NCBI RefSeq assembly: GCF_001469025.1
Contig: NZ_LNIZ01000005.1
Coordinates: 1-64,000 of the forward strand
Reading direction: 5' to 3'
Origin: Trueperella bernardiae
GTDB taxonomy: Bacteria > Actinomycetota > Actinomycetes > Actinomycetales > Actinomycetaceae
DNA length: 64,000 bases
The stretch's first letter is position 1, and the number at the start of each line of letters is the position of its first letter. The translations under genes were made by a program, and so were the position numbers. The notes beneath the pieces were generated by a model. The model searched no databases and had not been told where the DNA came from. It saw only the letters and a program-made list of their open reading frames with translations. This document shows, piece by piece, positions 45,769 through 53,942 of this stretch.

Positions 45769-46023
45769 ATGGCAACTAAGAAGGGCGCGAGTTCTACTAA
45801 GAACGGTCGCGATTCCAATGCGCAGCGACTCGGCATCAAGCGCTTCGGCGGTCAGGCCGTGAACGCGGGCGAGATCCTCGTGCGCCAGCGCGGTACCAAG
45901 TACCACCCGGGTGCCAACGTCGGCCGCGGTAAGGACGACACCCTGTTCGCGCTCGAGTCGGGCGTTGTCGAGTTCGGTGTCAAGCGCAACCGCAAGACGG
46001 TCAGCGTGATGGCGCAGGCGTAA
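45769..46023 (+). CDS. rpmA: 50S ribosomal protein L27
   Basis: The 84-residue L27 starts [19 protein letters not shown], the flexible N-terminus that reaches the peptidyl-transferase centre. It needs no N-terminal cleavage, unlike the Firmicute form. AAAGG precedes the ATG. A terminator follows. Confidence 0.98.
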   Translation: MATKKGASSTKNGRDSNAQRLGIKRFGGQAVNAGEILVRQRGTKYHPGANVGRGKDDTLFALESGVVEFGVKRNRKTVSVMAQA

Positions 46024-46041
46024 GCGCAAGTTTTTAGAATT

Positions 46042-46071
46042 GGGGTGGAGGGCCTAGCCTTCCACCCCTTT
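46042..46071 (+). terminator. Intrinsic terminator after rpmA
   Basis: An 11-bp stem (46042-46052 with 46058-46068, one G-U pair) with a 5-nt loop is followed by T-rich sequence. Confidence 0.75.
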
Positions 46072-46103
46072 CTGCAGTTTTTTGGCAGTTGGAGGCGGGA
46101 TTC

Positions 46104-47618
46104 ATGGCAAGTTTTGTGGACCGAGTGACCCTGCATATTACGGCGGGTAAGGGCGGCAACGGCGCGACGTCGGTGCGCCGGGAGAAGTTCAAGCCGCTGG
46201 GCGGGCCCGACGGGGCGAACGGCGGGCACGGCGGCGACGTGATCCTGCGCGTGTCCGCCCAGGAATCCACCCTGCTGTTGCTGCATCATTCCCCGCATCT
46301 TAAGGCCGAAAACGGCAAGCCTGGCGAGGGCGACATGCGCCACGGCAAGCGCGGGGAGGACCTTGTGGTGGCGGTTCCGTCCGGCACGGTGGTCAAGGAC
46401 GAAGATGGCAACATCCTGGCTGACCTCGTGGGGGAGGGCGAGGAGTTCCTGGCCGCGTTGGGTGGCTACGGCGGGCTTGGCAACGCCGCGCTGGCGTCCC
46501 CGAAGAGGAAGGCGCCCGGGTTTGCGCTGCTGGGCGAGGATGGGGAGGAGCGCACGCTCATCCTTGAGCTGAAGTCGGTGGCGGATGTGGCGCTGGTGGG
46601 TTTTCCGTCGGCTGGAAAATCGTCGCTCATTGCGGCGATGTCGGCCGCGCGACCGAAGATCGCCGACTACCCGTTCACCACGCTGGTGCCGAACCTGGGC
46701 GTGGTGCAGGCCGGCGACGTGCGGTTCACGATGGCCGACGTGCCTGGGCTGATTCCCGGCGCTTCCGAGGGCAAGGGGCTTGGGCACGAGTTTCTGCGGC
46801 ATATCGAGCGGTGTGCGGTCATCGCGCACGTCATTGACTGCGCGGCGTTGGAGAGCGACCGTGATCCGATCCGCGATCTGGACGTGATCGAGGCTGAGCT
46901 CGCCGCCTATGCGGACCAGATCCCGCCCATGGAAGACCGTGTGCCGCTTATGGAGCGCCCGCGCGTAGTGGTGCTGAACAAGGTAGATATGCCCGATGCG
47001 GCCGACATGGCAGACTTCGTGCGGGCCGACCTGGAGGGGCGCGGGCTGCGCGTCTTCGAGGTGTCGGCGCTGGCGCGGCGTGGGCTACGAGAGCTGGGCT
47101 TCGCGCTGGCCTCGATCGTGGAGGAGATCCGCGCGGCCGACATCGTGCCGCAGGCCAGGCCGATCATCCGCCCTGTGGCGCAGGACGAGGGCGGGTTCAC
47201 CATCACCGCACACACCAAGGGTGGGCGGCCGTTCTACCAGATCCGGGGCCGCAAGCCGGAGCGGTGGGTCAACCAGACCGACTTCTCCAACGACGAGGCC
47301 GTGGGATACCTCGCCGACCGCCTCAACCTGCTCGGGGTGGAGAAGGAGCTCATGAAGATGGGCGCCAAGGAAGGCGACACGGTGGTGATTGGGCCGGTGG
47401 ACGGCGGAGTCATCTTCGACTGGGAGCCCACGATTTCCACGGGTGCCGAGTTGCTCTCGCCGCGCGGTACGGACGCCCGGCTCGAGCAGAACACGCGCGC
47501 CACGCGGCGCGAGCGCAAGGCGGCCTTCCACGAGCGGATGGACGCCAAGGAGGCGGCCCGCCAGGAGCTGTGGATGGACCGCGAGAGCGGGATGTGGACG
47601 GACCCGGGCCAGGAGTAG
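46104..47618 (+). CDS. obg: Obg-family GTPase
   Basis: The 504-residue protein has the glycine-rich Obg fold (GGKGGNG... and GGHGGDV), a G domain with Walker A GFPSAGKS (166-173), DVPGLI and NKVD, and a C-terminal OCT domain plus a charged tail typical of actinobacteria. It acts in 50S subunit assembly and stress control. GGAGG lies 8 nt before the ATG at 46104; a start at 46089 is possible but overlaps that site. Confidence 0.96.
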   Translation: MASFVDRVTLHITAGKGGNGATSVRREKFKPLGGPDGANGGHGGDVILRVSAQESTLLLLHHSPHLKAENGKPGEGDMRHGKRGEDLVVAVPSGTVVKDEDGNILADLVGEGEEFLAALGGYGGLGNAALASPKRKAPGFALLGEDGEERTLILELKSVADVALVGFPSAGKSSLIAAMSAARPKIADYPFTTLVPNLGVVQAGDVRFTMADVPGLIPGASEGKGLGHEFLRHIERCAVIAHVIDCAALESDRDPIRDLDVIEAELAAYADQIPPMEDRVPLMERPRVVVLNKVDMPDAADMADFVRADLEGRGLRVFEVSALARRGLRELGFALASIVEEIRAADIVPQARPIIRPVAQDEGGFTITAHTKGGRPFYQIRGRKPERWVNQTDFSNDEAVGYLADRLNLLGVEKELMKMGAKEGDTVVIGPVDGGVIFDWEPTISTGAELLSPRGTDARLEQNTRATRRERKAAFHERMDAKEAARQELWMDRESGMWTDPGQE

Positions 47619-48025
47619 GGCCAGCCGGGCTCCGGCGGCTGTCAGTACCCTGGGGTCCGCCGGCACAACTCGTGAACGTGAGGTCGACCGGGTGCCTATA
47701 GCAATCGTCAACCGGTATTTTCACGACTTCTGTCGGAGGAGCGGCTTAGCCGGCCGGCTGCATTATTATGCGGCGGCCAATCGCGCAACGCGTAGAAATA
47801 GTGAAGCCTCACGCGAGGAGTGCGCGTATTTTTTGACGCGTTTCTTGGGAAAGACGTCCCGGCAGGGCGCCCTCAGTGCTCGCGCGAGACAGGCGCGTGG
47901 TGCCCAATGTCACAAACGAGCCGCGTACCAGCGTTTTTCGCTGAAATCTCGCGGTTTTGTTCTGTCCAGATAGTGAGCTGTGGGAGCTCAGCCGGCGGTA
48001 TTGGCGCTGTTTGCTTGCTGCTCAA
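47619..48025. other. Intergenic stretch with no convincing gene
   Basis: The GC content falls compared with neighbours. An open frame from a GTG at 47692 to 47973 encodes a basic peptide with no recognisable motif and poor codon bias. Near 47626-47685 a GC-rich imperfect hairpin could terminate obg transcription. Confidence 0.35.
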
Positions 48026-48054
48026 TTGACCACGCCTAACCTACGGGGTAGTTT
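48026..48054 (+). promoter_or_regulatory. Strong SigA-type promoter of the monooxygenase gene
   Basis: TTGACC (48026-48031), exactly 17 nt, then TAGTTT (48049-48054). The start point is predicted near 48061. Confidence 0.65.
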
Positions 48055-48066
48055 CAAAGTAACCAC

Positions 48067-48107
48067 TTGAATACTCATTCAACACAAGCGGATGAATAAT
48101 CATTCAT
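48067..48107 (+). promoter_or_regulatory. Tandem palindromic operators (TetR-like) just downstream of the promoter
   Basis: TTGAAT-ACTC-ATTCAA (48067-48082) and ATGAAT-AATC-ATTCAT (48092-48107) share the core TGAATNNTCATTCA, with centres 25 bp apart. Their position at about +7 to +47 is ideal for repression. Confidence 0.65.
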
Positions 48108-48160
48108 GGTTGTCAGATTAGCTTCGGCTCTATGTGCGCCCGTACATGAAAGGAATGACG

Positions 48161-48247
48161 ATGATCGCTCGAGACATTACTGCCATCCATTCCCACGTAA
48201 TTATTGCGCACCACCTTATGTTCAAGTTCGCCTGGCGAATGCACTGA
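48161..48247 (+). CDS. Possible leader peptide (28 residues, His-rich)
   Basis: In the 250-nt leader of the monooxygenase mRNA, AAAGGA lies 6 nt before an ATG at 48161. The ATG opens a 28-codon frame rich in His (IHSH, AHH, final MH); an in-frame ATG lies upstream at 48146. It could be a regulatory upstream ORF or chance. A small perfect hairpin, GACCGC-AGGA-GCGGTC at 48278-48293, lies between it and the main gene. Confidence 0.35.
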   Translation: MIARDITAIHSHVIIAHHLMFKFAWRMH

Positions 48248-48311
48248 TACACAAGAATCCACGAAAAATCTGTAGTTGACCGCAGGAGCGGTCTATTTAA
48301 GGAACATAAGA

Positions 48312-49244
48312 ATGACTGTCGAAATCTCTGTCCCTAGCCAAGTCTCAAATCCCGCACCCGTCGACATCGATGCCACTGGCCCCGGCGCCCTCGCCACCAC
48401 GTGGATTGGCGTGGATCTGTCGCTGCTCGGCGCGAGTGTCCCGGTCGGCTTCGACGACTGCATCGATTACCTGAACTTCCCCCGCCTCGCTGCGTCCGTC
48501 CGCGCCGCGCAGACCGGCGGCATCGACTTCGTTACTCTCGATTCGCGTTTCCTGACCAGCACCGACGTCGATTCGCGCGATTGTTCTCACGACGCCGTCC
48601 ACGCGGCTGCTAAGCTCGCCGACGTGTCGACCGCTGGGATTTTCGCGGGGATCGAGCCGACACCTGCTGATATCGAGGTGGCCACTGCTGCGCTCGCCGC
48701 TCAGCGCGAGGGCTGGGCGGGCATCACGATGCCCCTGCACACGGACTCCGATTTCGCGGGGATTGAGAAGGCGGCCCGCAAGACGCGCCGCGCTGGCGTG
48801 AAGGTCACGGTCATCATCACGGACCCGGCTGTGTCCGCCGAGCGTGCAGCTATCGTGGCGGGGATCGCCGACGTCGTCCGGTTGCGTGTCCGCGATCCGT
48901 ACGCTGCGCGTAACGCCCGTTTCGCGATCCAGGCCGCGGGCAAGGAGATCGGCAAGGATATCTTGGTGTTCATGGAGCTTGGCGTGGTGATTTCACGCTC
49001 GGTGGCGGCGGCGGAGGAGCGGGCGCTGCTGATTGAGGACATGAACGACTGCGACCTGTTCCCGGGCATCGCGTCGGTGCTCGGTACGGTCTACAACGTG
49101 GCCGACGCGATCGAATCCTATGTGGGCCTGGGCGCCGCCGATGGCGTCATCCTGGTTCCTGCCTCCCTGCCCACTGACCTGGCCTCGGTGCTCAAGGGCG
49201 TGCTGCCGCTGATTGATGCGCGCGCCAAGCTTGAGCAGCAGTAG
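48312..49244 (+). CDS. Luciferase-like (LLM class) flavin-dependent oxidoreductase
   Basis: The 310-residue protein looks like a TIM-barrel luciferase-type monooxygenase. The N-terminal TTWIGVDLSLLGASV, the central QREGWAGITMPLHTDSDFAGIEKAARKTR-type layout and the end GTVYNVADAIESYVGLGAADGVILVP parallel the family's C-terminal ADxLexyvdaGAaDGfil block. It would use FMNH2 or F420H2. AAGGA lies 9 nt before the ATG. A strong promoter with two repressor-type operators upstream implies induction by a specific signal. The substrate is unknown and the assignment is moderately secure. Confidence 0.65.
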   Translation: MTVEISVPSQVSNPAPVDIDATGPGALATTWIGVDLSLLGASVPVGFDDCIDYLNFPRLAASVRAAQTGGIDFVTLDSRFLTSTDVDSRDCSHDAVHAAAKLADVSTAGIFAGIEPTPADIEVATAALAAQREGWAGITMPLHTDSDFAGIEKAARKTRRAGVKVTVIITDPAVSAERAAIVAGIADVVRLRVRDPYAARNARFAIQAAGKEIGKDILVFMELGVVISRSVAAAEERALLIEDMNDCDLFPGIASVLGTVYNVADAIESYVGLGAADGVILVPASLPTDLASVLKGVLPLIDARAKLEQQ

Positions 49245-49336
49245 TCAGATATTCCCCGCTTCACGTTCGACGCCGTTCTGCCAGGTGCCAGCACATTGCT
49301 CACGCGCCTGTCAGACCGGCGTCGTTAATATGAAAG

Positions 49337-49396
49337 CCACGGAACCTGGTGGGGGAGGCGAAGCTCCTGCTTCGCCTCCCCCACCAGGTTCCGTGG
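49337..49396. terminator. 27-bp perfect hairpin between convergent genes
   Basis: Arms 49337-49363 and 49370-49396 are perfect reverse complements with a 6-nt loop (CTCCTG). It lies between the monooxygenase gene and trxA, which converge, so it can serve as a bidirectional terminator. It has no U-tract on either side. Confidence 0.75.
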
Positions 49397-49417
49397 TGCA
49401 TCATTGGCCCCACATAC

Positions 49418-49783
49418 TTAGTTCTGCGCCTCCTGCTCAGCGATCTTCCGACGCACCTCATCCATGTCGAGGGCCTTGGCCTGCGTGATGAGATCTTCGA
49501 GGGCCGCCGGCGGAAGGGCGCCCGCACTTTCGTAGATGCGGATGCCGTCGCGGAAGATCATGAGAGTGGGGATCGACATGATCTGGAAGCTCTGCGCCAG
49601 TTCGCCCTCGGCCTCGGTGTCGATCTTGCCGAAGGTGATGTCGGGGTGCTGCTCGGATGCGGCCTCGAATGTGGGGCCGAACTGCTTGCACGGACCACAC
49701 CACTCAGCCCAGAAGTCGAGGAGGACGGTGCCCTCGCGGACGGTATCGTTAAAGTTCTCTGCGGTCACTTCGACAGTTGCCAT
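49418..49783 (-). CDS. trxA: Thioredoxin
   Basis: The 121-residue thioredoxin has the active site WCGPC (28-32) and cis-proline in SIPTLMIF. It is a general cytoplasmic disulfide reductase. AAAGGA precedes the ATG. The C-terminus has a short extra charged helix (DMDEVRRKIAEQEAQN), common in actinobacterial homologues. Confidence 0.96.
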   Translation of the reverse strand: MATVEVTAENFNDTVREGTVLLDFWAEWCGPCKQFGPTFEAASEQHPDITFGKIDTEAEGELAQSFQIMSIPTLMIFRDGIRIYESAGALPPAALEDLITQAKALDMDEVRRKIAEQEAQN

Positions 49784-49970
49784 CGGTTTCCTTTCGTCGG
49801 GTGCGCGATGAGCACACCGGGTTGGCTATCAGCGGCTCCAACGCGTTCGCCGCAAATTTATTCCAAGGATACGGCACCCCGCCCGCGCCCGGGCTCGTTT
49901 TCCGCTCTGAGTGAGGGCGCGCCGGCCCCGCAGTCGTGACCGCGCCCGGCCGTCGGTGCCAACGCGACCC

Positions 49971-50029
49971 GACGCTGTCGTGAACCCGCCCGGACGCTGT
50001 CGTGAACCCGCCCGGACGCCGTCGTGAAC
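49971..50029. repeat. Tandem 22-bp repeat, about 2.7 copies
   Basis: The unit GACGCTGTCGTGAACCCGCC(CG) occurs at 49971-49992 and 49993-50014, with a partial third copy to 50029 carrying one change. It lies in the 318-bp gap between trxA and nadD, where no gene is seen. Confidence 0.85.
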
Positions 50030-50101
50030 AAGGCGAAAGTCCGCACCACCTCGACGCCCGCGGGCTGAGCTGGTTCAATTGACCTAACGGAAGGAGACGG
50101 T

Positions 50102-50827
50102 ATGGCCGAATCGCAGAGGCTGCGTGTCGTGGAGGAGCTGCCAGATATTCCGACGCCGGCGGGGGAGCCGGGGCGTCGGCGGCGAATCGGGATCATGGGC
50201 GGCACGTTTGACCCGATCCACCACGGGCACCTCGTGGCGGCCTCGGAGGTCCAGCACTTCTATGATCTCGACGAGGTCATCTTCGTGCCCACCGGCGAAC
50301 AGCCCTTCAAGAAGGACCGCAAGGTTACGCTCGCCGAACACCGCTACCTCATGACCGTGATCGCGACGGCGTCCAACCCGCGCTTTTCCGTCTCGCGTGT
50401 GGATATCGAGCGCGGCGGTGTCACCTACACGGTGGATACCCTGCGCGACCTGCAGGCTCTCCACCCCGATGCCGACCTCTACTTCATCACCGGCGCCGAC
50501 GTCCTGCCCCAGATCCTCGACTGGAAAGACAACGCGGACCTGTGGGCCATGGCGCACTTCGTGGGCGTGAACCGGCCGGGGCACGTGCTGGACGTGTCGG
50601 GGTTGCCGGAGGACTCGGTGTCGCTCGTGGACATCCCAGCCATGGCCATCTCATCTACTTCTATCCGCAATCGCGCCAGCGAGGGCGTGCCCGTGTGGTA
50701 TTTGGTGCCCGACGGCGTAGTGCAGTACATAAACAAGTATCATTTATATATAACGAACGAGGCCACAACGACCTCCCTCGACCCGGTGTCGATCCACGCC
50801 ACCGCCGAGGGCAAGGAGGAAGAATGA
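50102..50827 (+). CDS. nadD: Nicotinate-nucleotide adenylyltransferase
   Basis: The 241-residue nucleotidyltransferase has [11 protein letters not shown] (33-43) and the C-terminal ISSTSIRNR. It makes NaAD in NAD synthesis. AAGGAG precedes the ATG. The N-terminal 28 residues and the last 25 are extra compared with short NadD proteins. The stop overlaps the next ATG. Confidence 0.95.
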   Translation: MAESQRLRVVEELPDIPTPAGEPGRRRRIGIMGGTFDPIHHGHLVAASEVQHFYDLDEVIFVPTGEQPFKKDRKVTLAEHRYLMTVIATASNPRFSVSRVDIERGGVTYTVDTLRDLQALHPDADLYFITGADVLPQILDWKDNADLWAMAHFVGVNRPGHVLDVSGLPEDSVSLVDIPAMAISSTSIRNRASEGVPVWYLVPDGVVQYINKYHLYITNEATTTSLDPVSIHATAEGKEEE

Positions 50828-51567
50828 GTGAGGAAACTCCACGGCTGAGTCGGCGTCAGATGCGCGAGCAGGGCCTGCTCGACGCGCCCACCGACACCCC
50901 GCCGGTTTACGACACCACGGAGCTGCGCCTTCGCCGCCCGTCGCGCAAGGAACTGCGTGAGCTGGCACAGCGCGAGGCTGGCGAGCAAGTGCCGAAGAAT
51001 GTGGAGACTGGGGAGTCGGCAAATTCCGAGGATGTTGGGGAGCCTACTCAAGCGATGGAGGCCGTCAAGGCGCCGGAGCCGGTCCAGCATGAGCGCAAGT
51101 CAGTGTTTGATCGCTTCGAGGCCGCCGAGCCCGAGGAGGAGCCCGCGGCCGAAGTGGCTAAGCCGGCCGCGCCCGTGCAGGCGGCGGCCGAGGCCGAGCA
51201 GGCTGAGCCGGAGGTGGACCTGGATGACGACGAGCCCGAAGACTCCCTCCGTGACCGCTTCCTGGCGATGACCAGCCGCGGTGAGGAGGCCGGCGACGCC
51301 GCCGAGCCCGCGCACGCCACCGCCCCCGTGCCGGCCCCCGTGGCCGAGAAGACGCCCGCACCGAAGCCCGCGGCTGAGGTCGACGTCGCCGACGATCCCG
51401 CCCCCGACACCGAGGTCGAGGCCCCGCGCCGCACCTGGCTCAACTTCATCATCCTCGTCCTCATAGCCGCAATCGTCGGCTACCTCGGCGGGTCGTGGAT
51501 CAACATGACCTTCCTGTCGGAGCCGATGCCCGGCGTCGTGAACGATTTTTCTGCCCTGCTGTTGTAA
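50824..51567 (+). CDS. Membrane protein of unknown function in the nadD-rsfS operon
   Basis: The 247-residue protein begins [12 protein letters not shown], has a long acidic Ala/Glu/Pro-rich disordered middle (about residues 55-200) and one C-terminal membrane helix ([20 protein letters not shown]) followed by about 20 outside residues. That makes it a tail-anchored-like protein with a cytoplasmic N-terminus. The ATG overlaps the nadD stop by 4 nt, and rsfS follows 13 nt after its stop. No function is known to me; the position suggests a link to envelope or translation control, which is only a guess. Confidence 0.75.
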   Translation: MSEETPRLSRRQMREQGLLDAPTDTPPVYDTTELRLRRPSRKELRELAQREAGEQVPKNVETGESANSEDVGEPTQAMEAVKAPEPVQHERKSVFDRFEAAEPEEEPAAEVAKPAAPVQAAAEAEQAEPEVDLDDDEPEDSLRDRFLAMTSRGEEAGDAAEPAHATAPVPAPVAEKTPAPKPAAEVDVADDPAPDTEVEAPRRTWLNFIILVLIAAIVGYLGGSWINMTFLSEPMPGVVNDFSALLL

Positions 51568-51580
51568 CTGAAAGGACACC

Positions 51581-52105
51581 GTGACAGCTACACCGGAAAC
51601 GATCGAACAGACCATCGCGGCGGCGCGCGCCGCCTCAGCTGGGAAGGCGACGTCGATCACCGCGATCGACGTGTCCCAGCGGCTTGTGATCACGGACGTG
51701 TTCCTGGTTGTCTCCGGCTCGTCGGAGCGGCAGGTGCGCGCGCTGGTTGATGAGATCGAAGAGGGGATGTACAAAATCGGCGTGAAGCGGCTGCGCCGCG
51801 AGGGGCTGGAGGGGGAGGCTCACTGGGTCCTGCTCGACTTTGGTAATCTCATGGTGCACGTCCAGCAGGACGAGGACCGCGAGTTCTACGCGCTCGAGCG
51901 GTTGTGGGGCGACTGCCCGGTCATTGAGCTACCCGAGGACGTGACGGTGGAGGAGGGGACGCGTTCGTCGCTGGCGGACTACTTCGTGCCGGCCGACGAC
52001 GATCTTGCGGCTCGTGCCGCCCGCTCGGCTGACGATGCGGGCGACGACGAAGACGACAGCGATGCTGAAGACGGGGGCGCGCCGGCGGCCGCTGATGAGG
52101 CGTGA
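51581..52105 (+). CDS. rsfS: Ribosomal silencing factor RsfS
   Basis: The 174-residue protein has the RsfS/DUF143 core (TAIDVSQRLVITDVFLVVSGSSERQVRAL ... EGEAHWVLLDFGNLMVHV, quoted in parts) over residues 1-120. An acidic Asp/Glu-rich tail follows after about residue 150. It binds L14 and blocks subunit joining under nutrient stress. AAAGGA precedes the GTG. The stop overlaps the phosphatase start by 4 nt. Confidence 0.95.
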   Translation: MTATPETIEQTIAAARAASAGKATSITAIDVSQRLVITDVFLVVSGSSERQVRALVDEIEEGMYKIGVKRLRREGLEGEAHWVLLDFGNLMVHVQQDEDREFYALERLWGDCPVIELPEDVTVEEGTRSSLADYFVPADDDLAARAARSADDAGDDEDDSDAEDGGAPAAADEA

Positions 52106-52797
52106 AGCTGAGGCTGGTTTTTTGGCGGCACGGCCAGACGGTTCAGAATGCCTCGCTGCGGATCCAGGGGTCGCAGGACTATCCGCTCAATGAGGTCGGG
52201 CACGCGCAGGCGGCCGCTGCTGCCGGTGCGCTGGCGCGAATGAAGCCCGCGCGGATTTACTCCTCGGATTTGGGGCGCGCGTTGCAAACGGCGCAGTATC
52301 TTGCGGATGTGACTGGGCTGGAGGTGCTGCCCGATGCCGGCCTGCGTGAGCGGGCCTACGGCCCATGGGAGGGGCTCAGCTCCGACGAGATCCGTGCCCG
52401 CGACCCTCAACAATGGCACGCCTGGCGCGAGGGGCGGGAACCCGAAGGAGTCGGGGTCGAGACCCGGGAGGCCTGCGGGCAGCGCGTGCACGAGGCCATC
52501 GAGCGAGCACTGGCCGACGTGATTCGGGAGCTTGGTGAGGCGCGCGTAGCTGGCGAGGGCAATGGCGCGGGTGGCGGGGTTGTTGGCGTGGCCGGCGGGG
52601 ACGACGTCGTGACGATCGTGTTCGTGGCCCACGGCGGGTCGATTGCGAACGGCGTGATGAGCATGCTGGGGCAGAACCCGTCCGAGTGGGTGGGCCTGCA
52701 GGGGATGGACAACTGCCACTGGGCAGTGCTCGAGCCGAGGCCGGCGGCGAATCCGGTGTGGCGGTTGCGATCCTACAATGTGGGCGTGGAGGGCTGA
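52102..52797 (+). CDS. Histidine phosphatase family protein (GpgP-like)
   Basis: The 231-residue protein has the phosphohistidine motif RHGQT (9-13), LRERAYGPWEG with the acid residue, and the second histidine in FVAHGGS. The nadD-rsfS-phosphatase order equals Rv2421c-Rv2420c-Rv2419c of M. tuberculosis, where Rv2419c is glucosyl-3-phosphoglycerate phosphatase. That activity is a reasonable inference, but a general phosphoglycerate-mutase-like phosphatase is possible. A Gly/Val-rich insert lies near residues 150-168. Confidence 0.85.
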   Translation: MKLRLVFWRHGQTVQNASLRIQGSQDYPLNEVGHAQAAAAAGALARMKPARIYSSDLGRALQTAQYLADVTGLEVLPDAGLRERAYGPWEGLSSDEIRARDPQQWHAWREGREPEGVGVETREACGQRVHEAIERALADVIRELGEARVAGEGNGAGGGVVGVAGGDDVVTIVFVAHGGSIANGVMSMLGQNPSEWVGLQGMDNCHWAVLEPRPAANPVWRLRSYNVGVEG

Positions 52798-52892
52798 GGC
52801 CCGGCGGTGGCGCCCGTGAGTCCCGCCCCGAGCGGTGGCCCATGTTAACCGCCAGGTAGTGAGCCGTTTCACCCACTGGGGGAGGTCCTGGA

Positions 52893-52922
52893 TTGGCGCG
52901 GACGGGGAGAACTGAGTAGTAT
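52893..52922 (+). promoter_or_regulatory. Promoter of tRNA-Ala
   Basis: TTGGCG (52893-52898), 18 nt, then TAGTAT (52917-52922); the start is predicted about 8 nt before the tRNA. Confidence 0.6.
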
Positions 52923-52936
52923 AAATCAAGTCTTGA

Positions 52937-53009
52937 GGGGCTATGGCGCAGTTGGTAGCGCGCTTCCATGGCATGGAAGAGGTCAGGGGTTCGAATCCCC
53001 TTAGCTCCA
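52937..53009 (+). tRNA. tRNA-Ala(GGC)
   Basis: The cloverleaf can be drawn by hand. Acceptor GGGGCTA pairs with TAGCTCC (one G-U), the anticodon stem CTTCC/GGAAG has loop ATGGCAT giving anticodon GGC, and the T arm is AGGGG-TTCGAAT-CCCCT with discriminator A. CCA is not encoded. Confidence 0.96.
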
Positions 53010-53016
53010 CAGGTGG

Positions 53017-53053
53017 CCCGGAAACCGCGAGAAATCGAGGTTTCCGGGTTTTT
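53017..53053 (+). terminator. Terminator of tRNA-Ala
   Basis: A 10-bp stem (53017-53026 with 53039-53048) is followed by TTTTT. Confidence 0.85.
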
Positions 53054-53173
53054 CGTGCCCGCGCTTGACTAACCAGATGAGTAGCGCTGGGCCGGGCGCC
53101 GGGGGAGCATGGCACGGTCGGCTCCGGGCCGGCGAAGACGGCGAACTCGGCAACCGCGAACAACGCCAGGTAG

Positions 53174-53488
53174 CACCAGCGCCCACGCGGGTGGGCGCCG
53201 GCGTCCTTCTTCCCCGAGCCGTATACGTGGCGCACCTACGGCGAGCTCAACGAGCGCTTCGCGACCGCGCATTCGGGCACGACGTACGAGCACGCCTGCG
53301 AGCTCCTAGCGGCCTCCCACCTGCGGGTGTTGGACATGATCGCTGGCTTTAGTGACGAGGAGCTGTTCACGAAGAAGTGCTTTGACTAGACGGTGTCGAC
53401 GAGTTTGGGGTTCTACTTCGTGTCAGCGACCAGCTCCCACTACGAGTGGGCGGCGAAGAAGACGCGGGCGTACATGCGGCTGCTGTAG
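53174..53488 (+). pseudogene. ClbS/DfsB-family protein remnant
   Basis: One frame reads ...FFPEPYTWRTYGELNERF..., ASHLRVLDMIAGFSDEELF and, after an in-frame TAG at 53387, TSLGFYFVSATSSHYEWA, ending at the TAG at 53486. These are the C-terminal two thirds of a ClbS/DfsB (DUF1706) protein. The internal stop replaces the usual Trp, and a TAG at 53171 with no start codon removes the N-terminus. ClbS hydrolyses the colibactin cyclopropane warhead; other members are DinB-like enzymes of unknown role. The gene is dead unless the stops are errors. Confidence 0.75.
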
Positions 53489-53565
53489 GGACTGTGAGAT
53501 TTGCTCCTAGCCATTGGTGTATGGTGTGCGCACACTGGATGTACGGACGACTCAGGGGGGGGGCG

Positions 53566-53873
53566 ATGATGGCAAGGAAGAGTGAGTATCAGATGACGCG
53601 GATAACTCTCGTATAGATGCTCGAACGAAGCATGAAGCGGAGAAGCTGTTCCGCTCGTTGGGCCTCGATCTGTCGACCGCGTTAAACATGTTCCTCACGC
53701 AGGCGGTGCGTGAGCAGGGCCTGCCGATTCGTCCCACGTTGAATGTCCCGAACCGCGTGACCGCCGAAGCTATTGCTCACACGGAGCGCATCCTCGCAGG
53801 GGAGATAGCCGATGACGGGGCGACGTTCGACAACGCTGCGGAGGCGATCGAATACCTTGACAACGTGAAGTGA
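53566..53873 (+). pseudogene. RelB/DinJ-family antitoxin, frameshifted
   Basis: An ATG at 53566 or 53569 opens MARKSEYQMTR but hits a TAG at 53611-53613. A second frame from about 53604 continues NSRIDARTKHEAEKLFRSLG, GLDLSTALNMFLTQAVREQG and so on to 53873, the RelB/DinJ ribbon-helix-helix pattern, but lacks a proper start. A frameshift near 53590-53604 separates the parts. A run of nine G (53555-53563) precedes the start. No YafQ/RelE-type toxin follows; the next gene is a GIY-YIG protein. Confidence 0.7.
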
Positions 53874-53885
53874 ACGAAGACGAGC

Positions 53886-53913
53886 TTGTTGCCGGCGCGC
53901 GGGTAGGTAGGAT
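53886..53913 (+). promoter_or_regulatory. Promoter of the GIY-YIG gene
   Basis: TTGTTG (53886-53891), 16 nt, then TAGGAT (53908-53913), immediately after the antitoxin remnant. Confidence 0.5.
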
Positions 53914-53942
53914 TGCAGAGACAAGCGAGAAGAGGTGCAAGG

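Noticed and set aside
47692-47973. Possible small gene after obg
   Set aside because: Weak start context, basic random-like composition and no recognisable motif; kept only as an intergenic remark.
51979-53235. Minus-strand frame across tRNA-Ala encoding RGFEPLTSSMPWKR
   Set aside because: This peptide is the well-known spurious translation of the antisense strand of a tRNA gene and is not a protein.
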